From Anseongella ginsenosidimutans (lineage in GTDB: Bacteria; Bacteroidota; Bacteroidia; Sphingobacteriales; Sphingobacteriaceae), in contig NZ_CP042432.1 of the NCBI RefSeq assembly GCF_008033235.1, positions 2,914,001 through 2,978,000 of the forward strand: a stretch of 64,000 nt of DNA, in the 5' to 3' direction. Under the pieces are notes generated by a model, which saw nothing but the letters and a program-made list of their open reading frames with translations, was not told the origin of the DNA and did no database searches. How positions within the stretch are numbered: the stretch's first letter is position 1; every line of letters starts with the position of its first letter. Of the stretch, positions 44,334-51,096 are shown one piece after another. A program made the position numbers and the translations under genes.

Positions 44334-44932
44334 TGCTTTTCCTCCAGTAGCTTTTTGAATTGACTCATTGTCTTAAAAAGGTTTTCATGCACAATCGGGT
44401 CGGACACCCACCGGGGTACCTGCCTGCTGCGATCTGTTTTTACCATGTAGGTAACGTTTAACTCCCCGCCTTGTTCTTGCAGGAGCCATTTTCCTTCTGT
44501 TCCGCTCATCCGGTTAAAATTATCGCTCGCCGGGAATTGCGGGCTTTCAATCCCTTTGAAGGAAATTTCAGTTGAGCTTCCGTTAAGCGGATTGTCTTTG
44601 ACTTGGTATGCTAAAAGGCAATCAAGATCTTTCATTGGCCAGGGCAGATCATATTGCACATATACTTGCCAGGCTTTAGCGTCCTTACCTGGAATTACTT
44701 TATACAGGCTCGCATTATTGTTCCACCGGAGTCCTTTCGGCCCGTTTTTGAGGAGCAGTTCCAGCCTTTCAGCAGTTACCTGGCTTACCTGGAAATCCGC
44801 CTTTAGCTCACGGACGCGGTTGCCGTTGTGCAATATCCACCTTTCGTACAGCGCAATGGAATTTTCATTCTTTACGAGTTTAAAATCGTTCGCTAAGGTT
44901 GATTGCAGCAAAACCAGCAGAAGAATTTTCAT
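44330..44932 (-). CDS. Secreted START-domain lipid-binding protein
   Basis: 200 residues with a short signal peptide (MKILLLVLLQSTLA). The domain (FKLVKNENSIALYER, LKADFQVSQVTAERLELLL, VYVQYDLPWPMKDLDCLL, YMVKTDRSRQVPRWV) follows the START-fold pattern with its PWP(M/V)xxRD-like strand. START proteins hold hydrophobic ligands. It overlaps the hydroxylase gene by 4 nt, so it may carry that enzyme's lipid substrate. Confidence 0.85.
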   Translation of the reverse strand: MKILLLVLLQSTLANDFKLVKNENSIALYERWILHNGNRVRELKADFQVSQVTAERLELLLKNGPKGLRWNNNASLYKVIPGKDAKAWQVYVQYDLPWPMKDLDCLLAYQVKDNPLNGSSTEISFKGIESPQFPASDNFNRMSGTEGKWLLQEQGGELNVTYMVKTDRSRQVPRWVSDPIVHENLFKTMSQFKKLLEEKQ

Positions 44933-44982
44933 GGCTTTCTCCTTTTTTCCAATATAACAACCGGGAACCGCAATACCCCTAT

Positions 44983-45080
44983 GGGCTAAGGAAAAAAGCA
45001 GGGCTAAGTAAAAGCAGGGTTAAGGAAATGCAGGGCTAAGTAAATGCAGGGCTAAGAAAAAGCAGGGTTAAGGAAAAGCC
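44983..45080. repeat. Minisatellite, 16-bp unit, 6 copies
   Basis: Units GGGCTAAGTAAAAGCA start at 44983 (18 bp), 45001, 45017, 45033, 45049 and 45065. C/T at position 4 and the A-run are the only variable parts. It lies between divergent START and HipA-like genes, ending about 40 bp before the latter's promoter. Confidence 0.93.
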
Positions 45081-45122
45081 GGTCGGGAATATCCCTAAGC
45101 AAGAAGCGCTGCGGGAAAAATG

Positions 45123-45130
45123 TATCTTTG
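45123..45130 (+). promoter_or_regulatory. TAnnTTTG -7 box of the HipA-like/DUF3037 operon
   Basis: TATCTTTG ends 6 nt before ATG 45137. It overlaps an alternative TTG codon at 45128, which makes that TTG an unlikely start and suggests a leaderless message. Confidence 0.55.
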
Positions 45131-45136
45131 CGGACA

Positions 45137-45934
45137 ATGCAGCAATCGCTTCAACTCCGCACCGTAAACGTTACCCGGTATGTGACTCCCCTGAGAGAAG
45201 GAGGTTCGTTGCCGGCTATTGCCGAAGCGGATGATGATTTTTTATACGTACTTAAATTCCGGGGGGCAGGGCAAGGGGTAAAGGCCCTGATCGCCGAACT
45301 TATCGGCGGCGAGATTGCCCGTATTCTCGGCATGAAGGTACCCGAACTGGTTTTTGCCCGGCTGGATCCTGCGTTCGGACGGACGGAAGGCGACGAAGAG
45401 ATACAGGACCTGCTGAAAGCCAGTACCGGGCTTAACCTGGCGCTCCATTATCTTTCCGGCGCCATTACTTATGATCCTGCAGCGGCAAAGCCTCCGGGCG
45501 CCAGGCTTGCTTCGGGCATTGTTTGGCTGGATGCATTTCTTACCAATGTAGACCGCACCCCGCGCAATACGAATATGCTTACCTGGCATGACGAATTATG
45601 GCTGATCGATCACGGCGCTTCTCTTTATTTTCACCACTCCTGGGATGACTGGGAGAAGCAAGCGCTTCGCCCTTTTGAAAAGATCCGGGATCATGTGCTG
45701 TTGTCCCAGGCTTCGGAGCTGGAAGCCGTGGATGATGAATTCCGGTCTCTTCTTCGCCCGGAAGTTATCAGGTCCGTTGTGTCGTTAATTCCCGCCGAAT
45801 GGCTTTCGGCGCAGCCTGAAGAAGCTTCTGCCGAAGAGCGCCGCCAGGTATATGCTGATTTTTTGATCAGCCGGGTTGAAAATGCGGGTATTTTCGTGAA
45901 GGAGGCACAAGATGCAAGAAAATCACTTATTTGA
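45137..45934 (+). CDS. HipA-like kinase
   Basis: 265 residues. Kinase landmarks of the HipA fold: FLYVLKFRGAGQG (Lys for ATP), ELIGGEIARILGMKVPE, DAFLTNVDRTPRNTNML (catalytic Asp and metal-binding Asn) and LWLIDHGASL (DFG-like). It lacks HipA's N-terminal domain, as in the stand-alone HipA-family group paired with DUF3037. HipA kinases phosphorylate cell targets and cause growth arrest; whether this one is a toxin is unknown. Its end overlaps the DUF3037 gene by 23 nt, showing tight coupling. Confidence 0.85.
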   Translation: MQQSLQLRTVNVTRYVTPLREGGSLPAIAEADDDFLYVLKFRGAGQGVKALIAELIGGEIARILGMKVPELVFARLDPAFGRTEGDEEIQDLLKASTGLNLALHYLSGAITYDPAAAKPPGARLASGIVWLDAFLTNVDRTPRNTNMLTWHDELWLIDHGASLYFHHSWDDWEKQALRPFEKIRDHVLLSQASELEAVDDEFRSLLRPEVIRSVVSLIPAEWLSAQPEEASAEERRQVYADFLISRVENAGIFVKEAQDARKSLI

Positions 45935-46298
45935 ATACGCCGTTATCCGGGTAGTGCCGCGCGTAGAGCGGGAAGAATTTCTGAATACCGGAATTATCCT
46001 TTATTGCAAAGACAAGAAGTTCCTGGAAGCAACCATAGAACTGAACCGGGAACGTCTGAATGCCATTGGCGGTTATGCGGCTGTTCAGGAACTGGAAGAT
46101 CATCTCCTGGGTTTTCAAAAGATCTGCAGGGGAGAAGTATCCGCCGGCCCGATAGCCAAGCTGGATGCAGCGTCCCGTTTCCGCTGGCTGACCGCCGCCC
46201 GCAGCACGGTAGTGCAAACCTCAAAAGTTCACGCCGGTTTTTCTAAAGACCCCCTGGAAACACTTAAACGCCTGCACAGAGAACTGGTACAGTATTAG
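45912..46298 (+). CDS. DUF3037 protein
   Basis: 128 residues. FEYAVIRVVPRVEREEFLNTGIILYC is the DUF3037 signature; the C-terminal SRFRWLTAARSTVVQTSKVHAG and LHREL segments complete it. DUF3037 proteins are regularly encoded next to HipA-like kinases but have no known function; partner or substrate is the simplest idea. The start lies within the kinase gene. Confidence 0.88.
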   Translation: MQENHLFEYAVIRVVPRVEREEFLNTGIILYCKDKKFLEATIELNRERLNAIGGYAAVQELEDHLLGFQKICRGEVSAGPIAKLDAASRFRWLTAARSTVVQTSKVHAGFSKDPLETLKRLHRELVQY

Positions 46299-46302
46299 TG
46301 TG

Positions 46303-46548
46303 TTAGTGCTTCAACATTACGGTACTGTCAAACTCCTGCCGGGTCATCTTACCCTCCAACACTTTCAGCCACTCTGTGAACAGCTTAATGCGATGGTTCT
46401 CGATCTTGTCGTTCCACTTGATCTGGGTAATGTTCCTGGGACCCCTGAACAATAATCTCCGATCTCTTTCAATCAGGAACCTGACCTTCATCGGGGAAGA
46501 AATGGATGTCAGGTATTCGTAAAATGCGAGAAACGTTAATGCTGCCAT
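46303..46548 (-). CDS. Small protein of unknown function
   Basis: 81 residues from ATG 46548 (an alternative upstream start at 46620 adds 24 unconvincing residues). The sequence MAALTFLAFYEYLTSISSPM then KVRFLIERDRRLLF and IKLFTEWLKVLEGKMTRQEF has no motif I know. It ends 4 nt from the stop of the convergent DUF3037 gene. Confidence 0.6.
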   Translation of the reverse strand: MAALTFLAFYEYLTSISSPMKVRFLIERDRRLLFRGPRNITQIKWNDKIENHRIKLFTEWLKVLEGKMTRQEFDSTVMLKH

Positions 46549-46639
46549 GCTGTAAATCTTTGTGGCAGATGTTGTTACAAGGTACGAAAAATACCCACCC
46601 GGACCAATTATACTGAGCAATTGTTACAAAACTGCACAA

Positions 46640-47344
46640 TTAACCAATTCTTCTCCCGGAGAGCGCCTTCATACAAAACGAGCAATCACACCGTACACAT
46701 TTATATTTCCCGCTCAGGGCGGCTTTTTCGGTATTCCCGCACCGGGCACAGGCATAAAATTGTCCGGCTTCTGTTTCCCTGCCCGCCTGGCGTTCCCAGG
46801 GAAGGGTAGGCATTCCCGGACGCACATCTTCATCCGGATAAAAAAAGACGCTCATTTCACCGGAGGTCTCCAAAATAGCGGATTTTACCTGCCCTATATG
46901 TTCCACGCTTCTGATCCTTAATTCCATGCAAACCTCTTCCGGGGAGAAATTCTCCCTTTCTATATATTTCATTACAAAATGACCGTTCTCAATAATACAT
47001 AAAGGCTCGCCCTCCATCCATTTCTCTATTTTCTCGTTCCTCGAGATGAAATATACCGTCACAAAGTAAATCCCGATAATAGCGGCGAACGTGACGATAA
47101 CCGGTACCAGCGGTACGTCTTCATAAAAGATCACATCGCCGCCCGCGGACCCTAGCGTCAAAATAAATACCAGCTCGAAAAGCGAAAGCTGTTTTACCCC
47201 CCTTTTCCCCGTAATGCGGAGGGAGATCATCACCACCAGAAAAATCACCAGAGCCCGGAACACCACTTCCAGCAAAAAGCCCCCCGGGTACTGATCCATT
47301 AATATGCGCTGCCAGTCAAAAGGTACGATTTCAGATTGTTCCAT
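46640..47344 (-). CDS. DUF421 (YetF-like) membrane protein with C-terminal zinc ribbon
   Basis: 234 residues. Three membrane helices at the N-terminus (about 24-42, 56-73, 78-100) with SLRITGKRGVKQLSLFELVF, then the cytoplasmic DUF421 domain (EGEPLCIIENGHFVMKYIERENFSPEEV). Unlike the usual family form, it ends in a Cys-rich tail: Cys199, Cys202, Cys216, Cys219, Cys221 and Cys224, a likely zinc ribbon. ATG 47344 is preferred over a start 45 nt upstream. Function unknown; the B. subtilis relatives are envelope-stress linked. Confidence 0.87.
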   Translation of the reverse strand: MEQSEIVPFDWQRILMDQYPGGFLLEVVFRALVIFLVVMISLRITGKRGVKQLSLFELVFILTLGSAGGDVIFYEDVPLVPVIVTFAAIIGIYFVTVYFISRNEKIEKWMEGEPLCIIENGHFVMKYIERENFSPEEVCMELRIRSVEHIGQVKSAILETSGEMSVFFYPDEDVRPGMPTLPWERQAGRETEAGQFYACARCGNTEKAALSGKYKCVRCDCSFCMKALSGRRIG

Positions 47345-47444
47345 GAACGTAATTTTGTGTTTCCCTAATATAATAGATTTTCCCGGCACAATTTTTCCAT
47401 TATTTTTGAGGAGCCGTTATGGCTCTCATTATATAAATTCAATC

Positions 47445-47897
47445 ATGAAAGATTTAAACCTTCAGCAATTATTCCTGGAACAACTAAAGGACTTTTACGG
47501 AGCCGAGATCCAAATCGCCGCTTTCCTCCCTGAAATGGTAATCGCTTCAACGCCCGGAAAACTACGAACCGTCCTAAGCGGACACCTTCAGATGACCCAG
47601 AATCAGCTAAGTTTGCTGGAGAAAGTCTTCAAAAATTTAAACGAAAACCCTCGCGGGTCGGCGGGCCCCGCCGTAAAAGGTCTCCTGGAAGAAGGGAAAA
47701 AAGTGATAACCGGTGCTTCTGAGCCGAATCATGTTACCGACACCGCCCTTATTATTGCCGCCCGGAAAGTACATCACTACGAAATGGCTTCCTTCGGCAG
47801 CCTCGTAGCCCTGGCCGGTGAAATCGGCGACAAAGAAGTAGCCGACCTCCTCGGCAGCGCCGAATCGCATTCTGCCCTCTCAGCCGCAGGCCTTTAA
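47445..47897 (+). CDS. YciE/YciF-type ferritin-like DUF892 protein
   Basis: 150 residues, mostly helical. LFLEQLKDFYGAEIQIAAFLPEM, SGHLQMTQNQLSLLEKVF and ARKVHHYEMASFGSLVALA carry the Glu/His metal ligands of the DUF892 di-iron fold. Such proteins respond to stress and probably handle iron or peroxide. A -7 box TATTTTTG (47401-47408) lies 36 nt upstream. Start at ATG 47445; a longer frame upstream has no family similarity. Confidence 0.87.
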   Translation: MKDLNLQQLFLEQLKDFYGAEIQIAAFLPEMVIASTPGKLRTVLSGHLQMTQNQLSLLEKVFKNLNENPRGSAGPAVKGLLEEGKKVITGASEPNHVTDTALIIAARKVHHYEMASFGSLVALAGEIGDKEVADLLGSAESHSALSAAGL

Positions 47898-47951
47898 ACC
47901 AAGCTTTTTAATTTATTCTCACACCGGGTAGGAAACCTCAGCAATATTCCG

Positions 47952-47959
47952 TACTTTTG
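47952..47959 (+). promoter_or_regulatory. TAnnTTTG -7 box of tRNA-Pro
   Basis: TACTTTTG lies 46 nt before the mature tRNA. A direct repeat AAGGTCTCAAA (47981 and 47992) occupies the leader between them. Confidence 0.5.
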
Positions 47960-48005
47960 CCGCGTTCTTTTCCAGAAATAAGGTCTCAAAAAGGTCTCAA
48001 AATCT

Positions 48006-48080
48006 CGGGGTGTAGCGTAGCCCGGTCATCGCGCCTGCTTTGGGAGCAGGAGGTCGCAAGTTCGAATCTTGCCACCCCGA
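48006..48080 (+). tRNA. tRNA-Pro (anticodon UGG)
   Basis: Acceptor CGGGGTG (48006-48012) pairs with CACCCCG (48073-48079); anticodon stem CCTGC/GCAGG encloses TTTGGGA with anticodon TGG (48041-48043); T arm GCAAG-TTCGAAT-CTTGC (48056-48072). Discriminator A48080. No CCA is encoded. Its 3' end is the site of repeated insertions downstream. Confidence 0.97.
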
Positions 48081-48081
48081 C

Positions 48082-48132
48082 AAATGAAATAATGCCGGAC
48101 GCGCCGCAGGCGCGCCCGGCATTATTTCATTT
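48082..48132. repeat. 51-bp near-perfect palindrome after tRNA-Pro
   Basis: Outer arms of 17 bp (48082-48098 and 48116-48132) are exact inverted copies. After one mismatch (48099/48115) an inner 6-bp stem CGCGCC/GGCGCG closes on loop GCA. As RNA it would form a very stable hairpin; the 3' arm ends in a T-rich stretch, so it may also terminate tRNA transcription. Confidence 0.85.
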
Positions 48133-48212
48133 AGTTCCCCCCACCACAAGATCAGCGAAGCAAGAGGAGCCGGCCGCAGGCCGGCGGCTTGCGCAGCTAA
48201 TCTTGGCCACCC
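48097..48212. repeat. About 115-bp repeat, copy 1
   Basis: Shared with copy 2 at 48274-48389. It holds an imperfect palindrome around CCGGCCGCAGGCCGG and ends in AATCTTGGCCACCC, a near copy of the tRNA-Pro 3' end (AATCTTGCCACCCCG) with one added G. The two copies differ mainly in length between the GC-rich start and the GTTCCCCCCACCACAAGATC block. Confidence 0.85.
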
Positions 48213-48245
48213 TACCGCCGTTCACAATTTTTTGAATAAGCAAAC

Positions 48246-48288
48246 TCGGACAGACGCGCAAAACGCAAAAATAGGACGCGCCGCAGGC
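48246..48288. repeat. About 43-bp repeat, copy A (inside insertion block)
   Basis: Begins TCGGACAGACGCGCAAAACG and ends in GGACGCGCCGCAGGCG. The related copy B lies at 49525-49569, just outside the right boundary. The last 16 bases also start the 115-bp repeats. Confidence 0.75.
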
Positions 48289-48389
48289 GCGAACGGCTTT
48301 ATTTTATTTAGTTCCCCCCACCACAAGATCAGCGAGCAAGAGGAGCCGGCCGCAGGCTGGCGGCTTGCGCAGCTAATCTTGGCCACCCC
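48274..48389. repeat. About 115-bp repeat, copy 2
   Basis: Second copy of the GC-rich palindromic repeat. It closes with AATCTTGGCCACCCCGAC (48375-48392), closer to the tRNA-Pro 3' end than copy 1. The segment from here to the right boundary carries the kinase gene. Confidence 0.85.
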
Positions 48390-48542
48390 GACTTTTTAGA
48401 CAACATCTGTTACCAAAAAGCCTTTAAATCGTTTATTTAGAGGCTTTTTCTCTTTTAAGATAAGCTAAAGTATTCAAGGAAAAGCAGGATAAATGGGACC
48501 TATTCGGTAACCTATTTCCAGTTTTCGGGACGTGGAAATTAC

Positions 48543-48572
48543 TTGCCAGACAGCTTACAAAAAGTATCTTTG
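48543..48572 (+). promoter_or_regulatory. Promoter of the zeta-type kinase operon
   Basis: TTG at 48543-48545 and TATCTTTG at 48565-48572, 19 nt apart, form a complete Bacteroidota-type promoter 28 nt before the ATG at 48601. Confidence 0.65.
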
Positions 48573-48600
48573 TTTGCTGAGATAAACGTTTTGTGATCTA

Positions 48601-49194
48601 ATGCTGAAGTACGCGATGCCGAATCTTTATATAATAGCAGGTTGTAACGGGGCTGGTAAAACTACCGCAAGCTATACGTTATTGCCACAGATCTTAAATT
48701 GCCGGGAATTTGTAAATGCCGACAGTATTGCTGCAGGGCTTTCTCCCTTCGAACCAGATGGAGTCGCTTTTGAAGCTGGCAGGATTATGCTGCGGCGGAT
48801 TCGGCAGCTAATGAACGAAAGAGAGGATTTTGCTTTCGAAACCACACTTTCAACCCGAAGCTATGTTTCTTTAGTAAGAGAGGCACAGGGAAAAGGCTAT
48901 ATAATTACTTTGGTCTATTTTTGGCTACGATCCTTTGAACAAGCAATGGAGCGCGTTAGGATCAGGGTAAGCAAAGGGGGACACCATATTCCGACGGACG
49001 TAATAAAACGTAGATACGACCGAGGGATTGACAATTTGTTTCACTTGTATATTCCTGCCTGCGATTACTGGTTGGTAGTTGATAATTCAGGCAAAGAGCC
49101 GGATATGGTGGCTGAAGGAGAAACAAATCTACCGGAAGTCATCTATAATACCGATATTTGGGATATCATCAAAGAACAAGGAAGATGGCCATAA
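48601..49194 (+). CDS. Zeta-toxin-like P-loop kinase
   Basis: 197 residues (ATG 48601; ATG 48616 is an alternative, giving MPNLYIIAG). Walker A GCNGAGKT (14-21), then FVNADSIAAGLSPF with the acid that positions substrate, DFAFETTLSTRSY and an Arg-rich lid (RVRIRVSKGGHHIP, RRYDRGIDN). This is the zeta/PezT-related group found chromosomally in many phyla; classical zeta phosphorylates UDP-N-acetylglucosamine. Toxicity is not shown. The stop overlaps the start of a 58-residue gene by 10 nt, a toxin-partner layout with the kinase first, unlike epsilon-zeta. Confidence 0.85.
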   Translation: MLKYAMPNLYIIAGCNGAGKTTASYTLLPQILNCREFVNADSIAAGLSPFEPDGVAFEAGRIMLRRIRQLMNEREDFAFETTLSTRSYVSLVREAQGKGYIITLVYFWLRSFEQAMERVRIRVSKGGHHIPTDVIKRRYDRGIDNLFHLYIPACDYWLVVDNSGKEPDMVAEGETNLPEVIYNTDIWDIIKEQGRWP

Positions 49195-49361
49195 AAAAGG
49201 AAAACCAGGAACTAGGCAGGAAAATAATGGCTGGAATAAAAAAGGCGGTGGAGGAATTGATCAAAACCAGCGCAGCCAATAATGAAAGCCTGATAGTTGC
49301 CGATGAGGATGGCAAAGTGAAGAAAGTTTCTGCGAGAGAATTGCTTCGCTCAAATACGTAA
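49185..49361 (+). CDS. Small partner protein of the zeta-like kinase
   Basis: 58 residues (MAIKKENQELGRKIMAGIKK, then a turn and VADEDGKVKKVSARELL). An N-terminal amphipathic helix and a short strand-rich C-terminus are predicted. It starts inside the kinase gene (10-nt overlap), so both are made together; an antitoxin or regulator role is inference. No family recognised. Confidence 0.65.
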   Translation: MAIKKENQELGRKIMAGIKKAVEELIKTSAANNESLIVADEDGKVKKVSARELLRSNT

Positions 49362-49451
49362 TAGGGATGATTGATGTGCAACGATTTGTTTTTCAATAAA
49401 AATCGGCAATCACTTTTAAAATTCCCAGTAAGTGTTCTAACAGATTCCCAT

Positions 49452-49471
49452 CACCCCGACAAATGAAATAA
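49452..49471. repeat. Right copy of the 20-bp tRNA-Pro end repeat (att-like)
   Basis: CACCCCGACAAATGAAATAA, identical to 48073-48092 at the tRNA 3' end. It carries only the last 7 acceptor bases plus the discriminator, not a whole tRNA. Confidence 0.8.
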
Positions 49472-49473
49472 AG

Positions 49474-49497
49474 CCCCGGCGAAAGCCGGGGTTTTTT
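49474..49497 (+). terminator. Rho-independent terminator, probably the original one of tRNA-Pro
   Basis: Stem CCCCGGC (49474-49480) / GCCGGGG (49485-49491), loop GAAA, then six T. It now ends the kinase/partner transcript. Confidence 0.9.
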
Positions 49498-49524
49498 GCG
49501 TTTGTAGCGGATGTGCGAGCTTGC

Positions 49525-49569
49525 TCGGATAAACGCGCAAAACGCAAAAAACAGGACGCGCCGCAGGCG
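49525..49569. repeat. About 43-bp repeat, copy B
   Basis: Close copy of 48246-48288, differing by a few substitutions and a short indel. Being outside the 20-bp repeat, it shows that this sequence family was present at the locus before or apart from the insertion. Confidence 0.75.
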
Positions 49570-49826
49570 GTGCTGGATTATCTTAATAAAATGTGATGTA
49601 ATCTACGGCTTTCCCCCAGCGAATACGACACACGATTGGTCCGGCTTGCCCCCTCATTCCGGGGACTTTCCAGAATGCATAAATAGGTGCCCGAAAACGA
49701 TATAATTGGCCCCAAGATCGGTTGTATCCAAGAATATTTCGGATAACACAATTGTTGGACGTATCCCAGCAAAAACCATATAACGCCAGGCTGCTAAGTA
49801 GACCCTGAGCAGCCAGCGAGATAAGC
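49570..49826. other. Gene-free stretch
   Basis: No frame here looks like a gene. It contains a small dyad GGCTGCT...AGCAGCC near 49790-49820 after the last frames and otherwise mixed sequence. It may hold decayed material from insertions at the neighbouring tRNA locus. Confidence 0.4.
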
Positions 49827-50201
49827 CTAAGTTAGTCGAGCGGAAATTTCCTTGCCGCCTGCATAAAGTTTTCCCCAATGGCAAAGACCATCCAAAATCG
49901 GAACCAAATCCAGGCCTTTATTGGTCAATAAATATTCAATTCCAACGGGAACGGTTTCGGGGATCTCTTTTTTGACAAGTATGGCATGTGTTTCCAACTC
50001 CTTGAGCTGTCTGCTTAAAACTTGTTCGGAAATCTTCGGTAATTTCTTTTTCAGCAAATGAAACCGGTTACATCCCTGCGAAATGGAAAACACGATTTGG
50101 CATTTCCAGCGTCCGCTTACCATTGAAATCGCTGAGTTCAACTCACACACCTGAAACAGAAATTGCTCATTGATCGTATTGGTGGAATTTTCTTTCCGCA
50201 T
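49827..50201 (-). CDS. HxlR-family transcriptional regulator
   Basis: 124 residues. FQVCELNSAISMVSGRWKCQIVFSI (split by the conserved GRWK) and RFHLLKKKLPKISEQVLSRQLKELE form the HxlR winged helix; YLLTNKGLDLVPIL follows. HxlR proteins sense electrophiles or other small molecules. It is divergent from a RibD-C reductase gene, its likely target, with a 126-bp shared control region. Confidence 0.93.
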   Translation of the reverse strand: MRKENSTNTINEQFLFQVCELNSAISMVSGRWKCQIVFSISQGCNRFHLLKKKLPKISEQVLSRQLKELETHAILVKKEIPETVPVGIEYLLTNKGLDLVPILDGLCHWGKLYAGGKEISARLT

Positions 50202-50327
50202 AATACTCCGGTTTTTTATGGACTAACAATTTTGTTCGTTATTGCGAAGCCCAATTGGCTTGCGGAACTTTATAATAAAGTTACGAAATGGAACTTCTAA
50301 TAATAGAGAAAAATGCTCCGGTCACAA

Positions 50328-50876
50328 ATGAATGAACAAAAAACACAAAAAATGATAAAAATCAGCATTTACATTGCAGTTTCCGTCAATGGGATGATCT
50401 CGAATCGGAGAAATGTTCCCGACTGGCTTTCCCCCGAATATGGCCAGGGTTTTATGGAAATATGTCAGAAAACGAAAGCAGTGATTATGGGCAGGACGAC
50501 CTATGACATTATTGCCCCGGACTACCTGCCGCTCCAACAGGAGGGGACCACCGTGGTACTGACAACGGACGAACGGGCAAAGTCCGGCAATCCGACGGTA
50601 ATCTTTACAAAAGACAAACCCGCTGAAATAGCGGAAATGCTTGCAAAAAAAGGCCATACCGAAGCCGTAATCATTGGGGGTACAGTGACCATGAGTGCAT
50701 TCATCAATGGGGAGTTGGTGGATGATATTTATTTCATAATGGAACCCGTACTTTTCGGAAGCGGTTTACCGCTTTTAAAAAATGTGGAATTCGAATCCAA
50801 GCTCAGCCTGTTGGCAGTAACAAAGTTGAACAACAACACGGTTCAATTGCATTACAAAATCCAAAAGGAAGTTTAA
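50328..50876 (+). CDS. RibD C-terminal/dihydrofolate-reductase-family protein
   Basis: 182 residues from ATG 50328 (50352 is also possible). ISIYIAVSVNGMISNRRNVPDW, AVIMGRTTYDII and AVIIGGTVTMSAFINGELVDDIYF follow the RibD-C NADPH-binding fold. These stand-alone proteins reduce unknown small substrates. It is divergent from the HxlR regulator gene. Confidence 0.9.
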   Translation: MNEQKTQKMIKISIYIAVSVNGMISNRRNVPDWLSPEYGQGFMEICQKTKAVIMGRTTYDIIAPDYLPLQQEGTTVVLTTDERAKSGNPTVIFTKDKPAEIAEMLAKKGHTEAVIIGGTVTMSAFINGELVDDIYFIMEPVLFGSGLPLLKNVEFESKLSLLAVTKLNNNTVQLHYKIQKEV

Positions 50877-50932
50877 CAAAGAAGGCGGCTTATAAGAGTA
50901 AAACGGGAATATTGCTTACCAGCTCTTCACAA

Positions 50933-50970
50933 GGAAGAATGCTGCCGGCATTAATGTGGCCGAGACCTAC
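50933..50970 (+). pseudogene. Remnant tail of a protein, copy 1 (NAAGINV motif)
   Basis: A 38-bp stretch is 30/38 identical to 57237-57274. In the matching frame it reads FTRKNAAGINVAETYG and stops shortly after (TATTAA, about 50988). Substitutions fall largely at third codon positions, so both look like decayed ends of related genes. Upstream frame is interrupted by stops. Confidence 0.45.
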
Positions 50971-51096
50971 GGTTCAATTTTGTATTAACTTACCCAGGGG
51001 CCTGATTTCGGAGTGGTATGCGCTTGTATACAGAAGATTATAGCGTATATTTGAGAATAACGGTCATGGTAGGTAAACACGAGTACGATAGAAAGC

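Larger units (their letters stand above)
48073..49471 (+). mobile_element. Putative tRNA-Pro-targeted insertion block with zeta-type kinase cargo
   Basis: The end of tRNA-Pro plus 12 downstream bases, CACCCCGACAAATGAAATAA, occurs at 48073-48092 and again at 49452-49471, a perfect 20-bp direct repeat. A strong terminator follows the second copy 3 nt later, in the place expected just behind a tRNA, so the 1.38 kb between looks inserted. The tRNA was restored at the left end, as with site-specific integration into tRNA 3' ends. No integrase lies inside. Cargo: zeta-like kinase and a small partner. Boundaries are inferred. Confidence 0.6.

Noticed and set aside
39228-45080. Minisatellites as CRISPR repeats
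   Set aside because: Units follow one another without spacers.
48097-48389. Possible CRISPR array
   Set aside because: Only two long copies, no spacers of uniform length and no cas genes; the copies end in tRNA-like sequence instead.
49578-49884. Two minus-strand frames of 64 and 76 residues in the gap before the HxlR gene
   Set aside because: No promoter, no recognisable motif, and one overlaps the HxlR coding end.
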